Assembly (NCBI GenBank): GCA_902651635.1
Contig: CACRSC010000010.1
Coordinates: 587,993-651,992, forward strand
Direction of reading: 5' to 3'
Length of the DNA: 64,000 bases
Source of the DNA: Mastigamoeba balamuthi
Lineage: Eukaryota > Evosea > Mastigamoebida > Mastigamoebidae
Numbering within the stretch: position 1 is the first letter of the stretch; each line of letters opens with the position of its first letter. Made by a program: the position numbers and the translations under genes. Under the pieces are notes generated by a model. The model had not been told where the DNA came from. It did not search any database and was given only the letters and a program-made list of their open reading frames with translations. Shown here one piece after another: positions 31,404-47,069 of the stretch.

Positions 31404-34400
31404 TTAAGTCAGCACGGAAAATGCTCTCCTTGCTAGCTGATCGAGCGCCTGCATGTCTCTCTCGATCGTGATGCTGGCGACCACCTGGGCGCCCTTGATG
31501 ACAACGACTTTGACAGCAGCACCCCCTGACACCTGTAGGAGGAAAGGCCGGCCAGTGATCCACTGGTCAGTGCTGGCAACACCACAGCACGCAGTGCAGG
31601 GCAAGCTACATCTCAAGGGGGGGGAAACGAGCAGGAGCAGAGCCCAATGCAGACACACCCTGGTGGCAAACTCGGTGAGTGGCGTGCAGAGGACAGGGCT
31701 GCTGCACTGGTACAGCTTCCCTTCGAACACAAGGCGCTGCTTCGTGGCCTGAGGGCTCTTGCACAGGGCTGCCTCGCACTGCGTTGGCATGCAGAGGGCA
31801 GGAGGTGTGAGTGGCTTGGCCAGAGGAACAACGAGCCCCACCCTCGGACCTTCCCCAGAGGTGTTACGAGTTCAATCCTGTCCGCTTCCACCTTGTTCAC
31901 GAGCACAGGAAACCCTGTCGATGACGAGACCATGTGCTCGTCCTCGCTCAGCACAAGGCACTTATGCTCTGCTGGGCCCTGGCACCCCGATACGAGGTCC
32001 GCAAGCTCCTTGCTCAGGCTGCTCGCCACTATCAGCAGCACCATCCCTGCGCAGATTCCCTCCTTCTCCCCAATGGCCATGTGCACCTCCTTGACCAGGT
32101 CGGCAATCCCGAACTCCTTCTTGTCTAACAACTGATTCGACTGCTCGAGCGTGGGGACGGGCATGCGCCGCCCACATTGAGTGGGTGTTTGTTGTTCATG
32201 CCTGATGCCCAGTACCTGCACTCCCAGGGAGGGAACCCCTGGTGCATTGGTCCTTCCCGTGTCTGTGCTGCTCGACTCCATTCGCACCTTCCACTCTGTC
32301 CCTGGCGGAAACTTGCTGAGGAACTCCCCCATCTCCCTGCAACCCTCCCACATCAGCTGCCGACTACCTCTGTCGCCCCATCCACGTACCCCTGCCAAGT
32401 CTCACACCGGGCCAGTGCCTCCAGATACAGATGGGAGTCGCTCTCGGCCTCTGGAGGGCACTTCCAGCTCGGGAACGTCATCCCATGGGCCGATACAAAC
32501 TTGGGGATCAGCCACGCATGCTTTCCCTCCTCCTCTGGGAACACGTACTCTGCCTCTGCAAGCTTCGTCCACTGCAGGCACCCCAGCACGTCCTGCCACC
32601 TGACCCTCGCATCGATGGAGCCTTTGGATGAGGAGAGAAAACACTCAAATGAGCAGAAGTTGGCCAGTCTTGCGAGAAGGCACCTAGAAAGCTGCGCCTG
32701 TTGTACTCTGCATAAATGCGCATCAAGACGAGCCACACGCGCCCCATCATAAAGGGCGCATCTGCCTCTCTGACGGGCACAGCAAACAGGTCGTCGCTGG
32801 GCTCAATATCCCATGCGAGCTGTGAGAAGAAGTACTTGATCTGGTACCAGCCACAGGACAGGAGAAGCCCACTGCCAGGCTGGAGAGTTTGGGCAAATGG
32901 ATAGAGACGAAGAAGCCTCCTGATAGGAACTCCAGCAACCAGAGAACTCTCAGGGCACTCTCTTCCATACAGCACAGTCAACATGAGCTGCATGTACTCG
33001 GCCTTGCTGCCCTGCCACTTGAATAGGTACGTGTCCTTCGAGTTGTGCATCTCTCTGACCACCTTGGGGTATGCCCTCGTCACGAGAAGTCACACAAGCT
33101 CATTCTACACTCAGAGTGGCGGGCAAGCAAGCTGTTATCAGATTTCATCAGTAGGAGTACGAATTTGCAGTGGGAACACACCTTGCAGGCACTTGGCTGG
33201 GTCTCCTCTGACAGCACGATAGGCAGGAAGAGATCGAACTCGTCACGGGTGAGGTTGCAGCAGACGTTGTCAACCCAGTAGTACACAAGCCTCACGAACA
33301 GCGGTATGCCCCCAGTAGCTGTGGACCTCCCGTGCCAGGTCTCCTGCGAACCCCACAGTGTCTGCAGGCTGGCCATCTCGAACCAGCAGCGGGTGCTCCT
33401 GGACGTTGTGCAGCAGCCGCGACCTAATGAAATCACTGTTCTTCAGGAAGCTGGGGAGGTTCTGACCCACAAATGACGGGTTCAGTGGCCTCAGGACGTG
33501 CCACTTGACCTGTGAGCGCAGAGCCCGTCTCAGTTTTGCTTGCACCTTAACAGGTGGGAGCAACAAGATGATACCTGAGCAGAGACACCCGCGGCAAGCC
33601 CAGCGAGAATCTTGGGGTTTCGTGTGACCACAAGGGGCACCACCACTACCGGCTTGCACCCCGCCTGAAGTAAATTGGTAATGCCTGGGAAGCAAAGATG
33701 GAATGGAAACGTGCCTTGACCTCCTCAGCATTGATCTCTGTGCAGTTTCAGTGAAACTCGTTGGCGAAGGCCGTGGTCATCACAGTAAAGTTGGGGATGT
33801 CAAAGTCAACCTCGTCTAACAAAAACACAAACGATCCGTCCAGCTTCTGAGCAAGCAGGCACAGCATCCGTGTCCAGATTGCATCGGGGTTGTCTGATGA
33901 CAGGCTCGTACATGCCTTCATCGTGATCAGGATGTGCTGCAGATGCTGCACGGTATCAGCAAATGTCGCCCCAGCACGGAGCCTGAACAGACTGGGGAAG
34001 GCACTGGGCATAGCCGCCACGTTGCAGTTCCTGAACCGGGCAGTGCTTCCCGGAGGACTTATACTGAATGAACTGCACATGATCGGTAACTTTGGGGACT
34101 GTGCTACCAGTGCTGCAAAAGCGCTCTATTGGGCACACTGTTAGCACAGCTGGCCACGAAATGGCAGCACCTTTCCTGATCCCCAGTTCTGAACGAGGAC
34201 TACGACAGAGCTGCAACGATGGTTCCCTTTCTCGACGCCCTGCATAGCGCGGACTGAAGCCCTGATTACTCTGTTCAGGATGAGCTCGATGTCGTCACTC
34301 CGTTGGTACAAGCGCCACGCCAGGTCGTTAGAACTCAGAATGTCGAGCTCTTCCACTTGCTGTGGTGCCGCGCAGATCAATGCAAGAAGCACTTTGTGAG

Positions 34401-34607
34401 TGTGGCTGTACCTGAGCCTTGCGGACAATCTGCTCAAACTGGCTGAGGTTCAACTTTCCGGTGCCGCTGCTGCCTGGAGGCAACACTGGCAATGTAGGCC
34501 CTTCCACCTGATGAAGAAGTAGTCTCAAAGCGCCTGCGTGACCTCGCGGTACGTGAGGTTCTCGTCGAGGTCAGCGTCGGCCCCCACAAAAACGCTCCGC
34601 ACGTCCA
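31404..34607 (-). CDS. Large P-loop NTPase-like protein with EF-hand-like N-terminus
   Basis: Start ATG 34607. The first segment contains DADLDENLTYRE and GTGKLNLSQFEQIV, resembling an EF-hand pair with a weak second loop. After splicing (RKAQ to QVEELDIL; GSGK to SAFAAL) a Walker A appears as VQNWGSGKSAFA near 34190-34160, and a Walker-B-like FVFLLDEVDFD near 33825. Later exons give NPKILAGLAAG, NLPSFLKNSDFIRSRL, GIPLFVRLVYYWVD, WYQIKYFFSQLAWD, RVRWQDVLGCLQW, EQSNQLLDKKEFGIADLV and a final IERDMQALDQLARR to the stop at 31404. At least eight exons. The order (Walker A, DE-type Walker B, GGIPLF sensor-like motif) resembles STAND or retrotransposon-hot-spot/Crinkler-type NTPases, but I cannot assign a family. 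GC is lower than in neighbours. Confidence 0.55.
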
Positions 34608-35124
34608 TTTTTGCTTCTGAGAAGGGGGAAAAAACAACTGATTCTGGGGGAAAGATCTCTGTATAACCTCTCAGTTTAAGACCTATGGCGACTGTGCACG
34701 GCCACCTCAGAGCAGCTTTCGAATCAGCGGACAGGGACGGTGACGGCAGGGTGCCCATCGCCAAGTCGCCAAGGCACTGCGGGAGCACTTCAACGAATGG
34801 AGGGACCTGCACCCTCGCACCCCTTTCCCTGTGCAGTGCGGCCCAAGAGAGGCCACGATGACGATGTTCCTCAGGAGATTGCTGGGGCACAATCGTCGAG
34901 TACAGGACTGCTTTGTTGTGCCAGTGCTCTGCCGCAGTCTCAGGCCGGACAGATCGCCCTGTAGATGCGGTGAGCTGAGGGAGTCGCTGCACTCTGTGGA
35001 CCTCTCTCACGGGCCGTGCTCGTATTGCCTGCACCCGTACACAATGCACTGGCAGAGCTGTCAACATGCCCTTGTGTTGCGGACTCTTGTCCTGTGAAGA
35101 ACTGGAGTGCGATGGTATTGCGCC
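34608..35124. other. Spacer carrying the right arm of the inverted repeat
   Basis: About 34815-34965 is the reverse-complement relative of 31205-31360. On the plus strand it reads CAVRPKRGHDD at first, then loses frame and resumes CRSLRPDRSPC in another frame, so it is a decayed copy of the first exon of the HEAT-like gene. The rest of the spacer shows no exon. Confidence 0.65.
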
Positions 35125-37264
35125 TTAAGCGATGAGCGGCTGGTGCTGGAGGGACCTGCCCTCGTAGCGGAACAGGGCCGCCACGATGGGCGCACGGCCG
35201 AGGCCCATCTCGCGGCACTTGCGCAGGACGCACGCCAGGACGACCAGCAGCGCCACCGCGACGTAGGCGACGTAGGCGTGCGCCTCGAACAGCCACGGGT
35301 ACAGCGCGGCCCTGCGTGCATTGGCGGGCACGTCCTTGACGAAGAAGTACGGACCCTTCTCGCACGTCGCGTTGTCCGCCAGCCGGCACGGGGCGGCCTC
35401 GCCCCTGTGCTCGTAGTAGTCTGCGGGCGGGGGGCGTGAGACCCGGGGGGAGCGGTGCTGCGAGTCCGCACTGTCTTCGAAGAGGACGTTGCCGTAGGGG
35501 TCGGCGACGATGGACCGGCCGTGGTTGTCCACGCGCACGACGGTGGCGCCGGTCTCGGCGGCGCGCAGCGAGAAGAGGTACGTGGTCCACCGGTAGATGA
35601 CGGGCCAGTCCTCCGAGGGCGCCACGACGAGGTCCGCGCGCTGCCTGCCCGCCTGGGCGAGGAACCGCGGGAACGAGAGGTCCATGCAGATGACCACGGC
35701 GATCCTGCCGTAGGGCGTGTCCACCGTCGGGACGACCGCGGGCCCCGCCTCGATGTCGTCCTCGATGCCCATGACGGGGTGCGCCTTGGTGTAGCGCAGC
35801 ACGACCTCGCCGCGCGGGTCGACGACGAACGCGTTGTTCAGCGACCGGACGCGCCTGTTCCCCGCGACCTCGGGGCCCCCGGGCAGCGTGTACTCGTCGG
35901 CGATGAACGAGGGCACCACGTAGGCCTGGCGCCTGACGGCCACGGCGGCCACGCGGGCCAGCAGGTCGCAGAGGCCGCTGTCGCAGGCCGTGAGGTTCAG
36001 CGCGTCGCCCGTGTACGTGTCGACGCGGAGGCCCCACTCGGACCAGACGACGACGCGCGCGCCCGCTGCGGCGGCGGCGTCGGTGGTCGCGTAGATCGAC
36101 TCGCGCCACCGCTCCGTCGCGTAGTCCTGCGGGCCCGGGATGATGACGCCGGCGACGCGCACGTACGCGGGGGCGTCTGCGGCCCTGTTGGTCGGCGCGA
36201 AGACGTACGCGGCCCCCGAGAACACGTAGAGCTGTTCGATTGCCCAGGTGAGACGCGGTGCGTGTCGCTGCCGCGGAGGCGCACGCAGGAGATGAACAGG
36301 GCCCAGACGGCGAAGTGCCCCTTGAGGTTGACGCTCCGGCGGGCCGACTGGGGGCCGACGTAGGCCGCCAGCGCGGCAGCGATCAGCGCTGCGGTCCAGG
36401 CGTTAACAAAGTACGCTCCGAAAACACCGGTGACGCTCAGCAGCTGCGCCAACGAGCTGCGCCACATGAACTCCGTCCCGGGGACAGCTGGGTGAGCGAG
36501 GTCAGAGTGGGCAGACGCGTCGGAATCGAGGAGGAACCGATGGTGCCGTAGGGGCTGAGCATGGCGGCCGCGTGCGAGAACACAGCGACCAGCAGCGCGA
36601 ACACGACAATGTGCGCGTCGTCCTTGAGCCCCGCGCTCATCAGCGCGCGGTCCAGCACGACGGGCACCATCACGAGAGTCGTAACCTGGTTGTTTCGAAT
36701 GTATGCGCCATGTTAGATGGTGATTGTCCCCTGTTTCGTGTGGAGTTGTGACTCAGTATTTTCGAGTCGCCCATTCATTTATTTCCAGTTTTGTTCTGCG
36801 CTTTACGATTCACTTGATTGTCGTGCCATTTACTTCCCTGGCGCCTGGGCAGAACGCACAGCGCTTTGGGCGAGGGGGGAGCTGATGACAGAAGCTGTCT
36901 TTTGCCATCGTTCAATTTTCCTGTTTGTGTGCTGCAACTTCGCATTGATTTATTACATCATTTGTTATTCCTCTGGGCTCTGTGGGCAGCGCACGAGTGT
37001 GGGGACGAGGAACTGGTGGAAGAAGCCCGGGGCGCCGATGATGCCGTAGAGCGCGACGAAGAGGCCGACGAACGCGGCGGCAGCGGCGAGCAGGACGTGC
37101 CAGAAGCGGTGCGAGCGCGAGTAGCGCAGGCAGCAGGCGAGGGCCGCCGTGTAGGCGCCGGGCACCGGGTAGCGCGAGCTGCTCAGGGCGAAGAGGGCCG
37201 CCGAGAGCGGCAGCCACGCGAGGCGCAGCAGCGATGACAGCCTGCAGTGCTCGGCAGTGCCCAT
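35125..37264 (-). CDS. Membrane carbon-nitrogen hydrolase resembling apolipoprotein N-acyltransferase, copy 2
   Basis: Start ATG 37264 (MGTAEHCRLSSLL). Exons: 37264 to about 36990; about 36690-36540 (MVPVVLDRALMSAG); about 36490-36290 (FMWRSSLAQLLSVTGV); about 36235-35475; about 35425-35125. The triad is intact: Glu in VVWSEWGLR, Lys in RYTKAHPVMG, Cys in VVICMDLSFPR. Membrane helices match copy 1 in position. A lumenal NATCEKGPYF loop with Cys and an Asn-glycosylation sequon precedes the last helix (AYVAYVAVALLVVLACVL). It lies head to head with copy 3; copy 1 is on the same strand beyond the low-GC island. The first intron (about 36690-36990) is long and AT-rich. The hydrolase exon is about as similar to copy 1 as to copy 3. 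Confidence 0.85.
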
Positions 37265-37842
37265 CTCTCTCGTGTCGGTTTTTTTTGTGAGTGTGTGTGC
37301 TGCTCACTGCTTGCTGACGGCTGATGCGGTTTTGAACAGTTTTCGCGGGGCAAATCGGGACCCCACTTGCGATCTTTGTTGTTGGGGGATGAGATTTCTT
37401 GCCGTAGCTCTCGCCTGATATTGAAGCGATTGCCCTGCTGCCCTGCTGGTCAAGAGCCGACTCAAATCCGGGTCACCACCAGACCGGGCTCATATCCGAC
37501 GCCCCCCTCACTGAATTGGGTGCAGGACCCGTGACTTAGATTTGACATCAACAGATGGGGAACCACAGTTGGGAACACGACCCCAAGCAGAGAGGACTCG
37601 CTGCCGCTGCAACGCGATGAGTAGCCTCCCCCCCTTACAACAGCGAGATTTGAAGATTCTGCACCTCCTGAAGGAAAAATATCACGAAGAGGAATTCCCG
37701 TACCTCCCATGACTCAACATCGGATATTCCTGCAGCGATGCTCAACCGCCCGCCCCTCTGACGTCGCCCACGTGTCCATACATTAAGCAGCGGCGCTGTC
37801 GCTCGTGCCCGTCGGGAGGCCCAGGGGGGGGCGGCGATTTGG
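37265..37842. promoter_or_regulatory. Shared upstream region of two divergent hydrolase paralogues
   Basis: Start codons of copy 2 (37264, minus) and copy 3 (37843, plus) face away from each other across 578 bases. No exon is recognised between them, so the region must contain both promoters. CT-rich and AT-rich patches alternate; no TATA box was assigned. Confidence 0.4.
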
Positions 37843-40305
37843 ATGCTGTACGAGATCGCGCTGCTGAATATCTTGGGGCAGGGGACCGCCAGTTGGCTTC
37901 CCGCTGCCCTGATGGTGTACCTCAACGACCTCTCGGCCCGCGCCACGGCCCTCCTGCGCCGCTACGTCTGGCTCCCGCTGGCCTTCGCCTTCTTCGCGCT
38001 CTGCAGCTCGCGCTTCCCCGTGCCCGCGGCCTACGCGGCGGGCCTCGCGTGCTGCCTGCGCTACGCGCGGGCCAACAGGCCCTGGCACCTGGCGCCGCTT
38101 TTCGTCGCGTCTCTCGGCGGGTTCTGGATCAGCAGCCACGGCACGACGGGGTTCTCCGAGAGGGGCCAGTTTGTCGTCGCGTTGCTCGTGCGGAACCGCC
38201 TGCATCTCGTTATTATGATTTTCCCGATCTGCACGTTTGTTCTCTTATGACTGGGCTTGCTTGGGGGGTGTGGGGCCGTGTGGGCTATCTGCTCGTGCGT
38301 CTGTGTTGGAAAACGGTGGGAAACGCCCGCAGATCACGATCGTCGTCTACGCGCCCGTCGTCGTCGACCGCGTGCTGATGGGCGCGGGCCTCAGGGGCGG
38401 CGCGCAGATCATCTCGTTCGCGCTGCTCGTCGCGTCTTTCTCGCACCTGGCAACGCTTCTCAGCCCCTTCGGCGTCATCGGTATGCCGGTTTTTTTCGCT
38501 TTCGGGCACAAGCATTGCCAGTGCACCTCCTGCCCAGCCGCGGCTGACACTTGTGACGTGGCCGGGGACAAAGGAATTCCCGGGACCGAGTTTCTGTGGA
38601 GGAGCTCGCTGGCGCAGCTGGTCTGCGTCACGGGGGTCATCGGCGGGTACTTTATCAACGGCTGGACGGCCGCGCTGGTCTCGGCCGCCCTGCTGACCAA
38701 GATCGGCTCGCACACGTTCCGCGGCGACGTTGTCAAGAAGAACTTTGCGTGGTGGGCTGCCACCATGTTCTGCGTGCGCCTCCCCACCTCCCTCTTACTC
38801 CCGGGCCTGCCCGTTCCTCCTCCTGGCTACTCAGCGTTCCACTTCCACCCCCTGCGTCCTCTCTGCTCTGAGGGATTGTCCGTTGTCTGCGTTTCCAAGT
38901 TGTTCACTCGCCCCTTTGGCCAAAACAAGTGCCGTTGTTTTCCCCCGTTCGTTCTGCGGTCTTGTTTCTGCCCTCCCCTCTCCCCTTTCAACGTCCGTGT
39001 CCACGGGGTCGCCCTGTCTCACGCCTGCCCGCACGCACCCGGCACGCCCACAGCTGTACTTGTTCTCGGGCATGGCCTACGTGTTCGCGCCGATCAACGG
39101 CGCCGAGAGCCCCCAGTACGTGACGGTGGGCGGCGTCATCGTTCCCGGCCCCGAGGGCTACGCGCTGCCCCAGTGGATGGACAAGGTCTACGGCGCCACC
39201 GACGCCGCCGCCGCCGCCGGCGCGCGCGTCATCGCGTGGTCCGAGTGGGGCGTCCGCGTGGACACGTACGCGGGCGACAAGCTCGACTACGCGGCCTGCG
39301 ACAGCGGCCTCTGCGACCTGCTGGCCCGCGTGCGCGCCATCGCCATGCGGCGCGGGGCCTACGTCCTGCCCTCGTTCATCACCGACGAGTACGCGGCGCC
39401 CGGGGGCCCCGCCGTCGCGGGCAACAAGCTGCTGCGGACAGAGAACAACGCGTTCATGGTCGGGCCCGACGGCGAGGTGCTGTTCCGCTACTCCAAGGTG
39501 CACCTCGTCATGGGCTGGGAGGACGACATCGAGGCGGGCCGCGACTTCATCCCGACGGTGGACACGCCCTACGGCAGGATCGGGGCGGTCATCTGCATGG
39601 ACATGGTCTTCCCGCAGTACCTCGCCCAGGCGGGCCGAAAGAACGTCGACATCCTGCTGGGGCCCTCGGAGGACTGGCCCGACGTCTACAAGTTCGCCTC
39701 GTACACCTTCACCCTGCGCGCCCCCGAGAACGGCATGACCGTCGTCCGCGTCGACAACCTCGGCCGGTCGCTCATTGTCGACCCCTACGGTAACGTCCTC
39801 TTCGAGGACAGTGCGTCCCCCCCTCCCAAACTCCTGCTGTATTGCTTATCGTCATGCCAATCGGGACAACTCGAGCACTAGCACTCAAGCCCGAGTCCTC
39901 CTGCAGACTTCTCCCCCCCCCATACTCTGCTGTATTAATTGTCGACACTCCGCGATGCCAATCACTGACGCCCGAGTCCTCCACCCTCCACCCACAGACT
40001 TCTACGCGCACGAGGACGCCGAGAGCGCGTGCGGGATGCCGGACAACAGGACGTGCCGAAAGGCGCCGTACTTCTTCACCAAGGCCGTGCCCGGCAAGGC
40101 GCACCGGGCGACGCTGTACCCGTGGCTGTTCGACGTGCACGCGTACGTCGTCTACACGATCGCCGTCTTCCTCGCCGTGCTGGCGTGGATCAACTACAGG
40201 TACCGCGACATGCTCGACTCGAGGCCCCCGATCCTCGTCAGCATGTTCCGCAGCGAGTGGGAGGAGTCCGACATCGAGACCGACTTCCAGCCCCTGGTCG
40301 CCTGA
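37843..40305 (+). CDS. Membrane carbon-nitrogen hydrolase resembling apolipoprotein N-acyltransferase, copy 3
   Basis: Start ATG 37843 (MLYEIALLNIL; an internal ATG at 37912 is possible). Exons: 37843 to about 38170; about 38333-38480 (ITIVVYAPVVVDRVLM); about 38575-38790 (IPGTEFLWRSSLAQLVCV); about 39055-39810; about 39999-40305. Catalytic residues are present: Glu in VIAWSEWGVR, Lys in RYSKVHLVMGWED, Cys in AVICMDMVFPQ. The extra N-terminal hydrophobic segment (IALLNILGQGTASWLPAAL) is not seen in the other copies. C-terminal helix: YVVYTIAVFLAVLAW, then an acidic tail. The last intron (about 39811-39998) contains an internal duplication of roughly 85 bases including a second acceptor-like site. 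Confidence 0.86.
39830..40000. repeat. Tandem duplication inside the last intron of hydrolase copy 3
   Basis: ACTC(C)TGCTGTATT ... GATGCCAATC ... CCCGAGTCCTCC occurs twice, at about 39830-39912 and 39920-39985, the first followed by TGCAGACTTCT and the second by ACCCACAGACTTCT. Both copies end in an acceptor-like CAG|ACTTCT. The model uses the second. Confidence 0.7.
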
Positions 40306-40432
40306 GGGGGCCCCCCTTCGTCCCTGGAGGGACACACACCCCCTCCAGCCTCGAGCCCGTCTCTCCTGTCCTCCTGTCCTCCGGGCACCGCAACGTTCTC
40401 TAGTGTTGCGCGCCCTCCTGCACAGACTTTCC

Positions 40433-44047
<3,615 letters not shown>

Positions 44048-44199
44048 CGCGCGCGTAGAGGGTGGGGGGTTCGCGCAGACGCGCGATTCTTCGATCTCGC
44101 GAGAATCTTTGGGCCAAAGGGAAAATCTCGGGGCGGAATCTATACAACAAACGAAGAGAGGTCGCCCCCTTGCACGCGCGCCGAAATACGACGGGAGAG
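44048..44199. promoter_or_regulatory. Compact bidirectional promoter Vps34/Rpt6
   Basis: Only 152 bases separate the divergent start codons of Vps34 (44047, minus) and Rpt6 (44200, plus). The gap includes TCGCGAGAATC and GGCGGAATCTATACAAC. TCGCGAGA-type palindromes are promoter elements in some eukaryotes; their use here is inference. Confidence 0.5.
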
Positions 44200-45806
<1,607 letters not shown>

Positions 45807-47069
45807 GAGGAGAGAGGAGAGAGGAAAGAGGAGGAGGAGAGATGAGAGGAGAGAGAGGAGAGAGCCCCCCAGCAGCGAGCAGGGTGCGTGCCCGCCAAGC
45901 ACTGGGCGTGCGTGGGGCGCCCTCTCCTCTTGCCGTGTCTCCCCTCCCCTTCAAACAGAGCCCCTGCCATTGTTGCAACCAGCTGCGGCGTCCTCCTCTC
46001 TTGAGCCCAGCGGGGGTGTCCCACGCCCACGGACGGCACGGGCAAGCGACTGGCCGTGCCGCTGCTCTTGTGCGCGTATGCGTGCTCGCCCCTTCACCGG
46101 ATTCGCTCAGACACAGGGTCGCTGCCGTTGTGTGCTGCTACAGAGGGCGTTGCTGCGCCTGCCGGCCACAGCCTTGCGCCGTTGCGCGCAGATGGGACGC
46201 GGGGCGAGCGATGCGCTCTTTCACAATTACAATCCTGGGCAGGAGAACGCCTTGGCTGCCCCACCTCCAGGCAGTTGGAGCCCTTGGACCGCAACGCGGT
46301 TTGATTGGTGGGTGTGCTCCTCCTGTGGGTGCCCACTCAGTTCGCGTAATGGGGCCGAGTGCTCGAGATAGCGGCAACCGCGGCTCTCCGTTCTCTTCAT
46401 CGGGCTCGCATGCGCTGAGCCACCGCTCGAGGAGTACATGTCTTCCCCCGAGGCAAGCCATGGCCAGAGCTCTCTGGAACACCTCTGTCGTCCCCACAGG
46501 GGGCCCGGGTGCTGCGCAGCACCGTCGTCAGACAACTGCACGCGCGGAATCGGGACCGTTGGTTCAACCGAATTATGCGGAAACTCCAACCCGACCGTAG
46601 TTTCCTGCCCTCCTACCGGGCCAGGAACTCCGCCACCGCGCGAACATGCACATGGCCGCCATACCCCCGTGCGGGTCCGTGGACCTGCGCAGCACGCCAG
46701 CTCGCCCTCTGAAGGGATAGGGGTGTGGCGCGGTGGATTTGTTGATGTTGCAGTTGTGCATTTTCTGACTTTTCCGTGAACCAATCGCGCAGCTGCCCCG
46801 GCTGCCACCGACTCCGCAGGCACCCCCGAGCACCACGCGGGGAGCAGGATGGGTGTGCTGCTGGCAGCGGGGCAGACTGCCTTTTCAGTGCACAAGCCAA
46901 GGAATTTCCGGGCCGGCAGGTGACCGGTTTCCCCCGCAGAGGTAACCGACAGAGTGTAACTCTCCAGCGCCTTATAAGGCCGCAATCGCTGGCACACAGT
47001 AAAAACAGCTCTCCAAAGGGATAGCCGACGAGGTCCTCGACACCCGCTCGACAGAACACCGTGTGCACG
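45807..47069. other. Long intergenic stretch, no gene supported
   Basis: Starts with a purine repeat (GAGAGGAGAGAGGAAAGAGG, 45809-45865) after the Rpt6 stop. The rest has mixed composition and many short frames on both strands, none with recognisable motifs or consistent splice sites. The last 100 bases before 47070 probably hold the promoter of protease copy 3. Confidence 0.4.

Noticed and set aside
37440-37500. Possible tRNA T-arm (CTCAAATCCGGGTC)
   Set aside because: No acceptor stem, D-arm or anticodon stem could be built around it; no tRNA or rRNA gene was found anywhere in the window.
38237-39793. A 518-codon frame on the plus strand
   Set aside because: It crosses two introns of hydrolase copy 3 and reads its main exon in the wrong frame; the correct frame carries the catalytic motifs.
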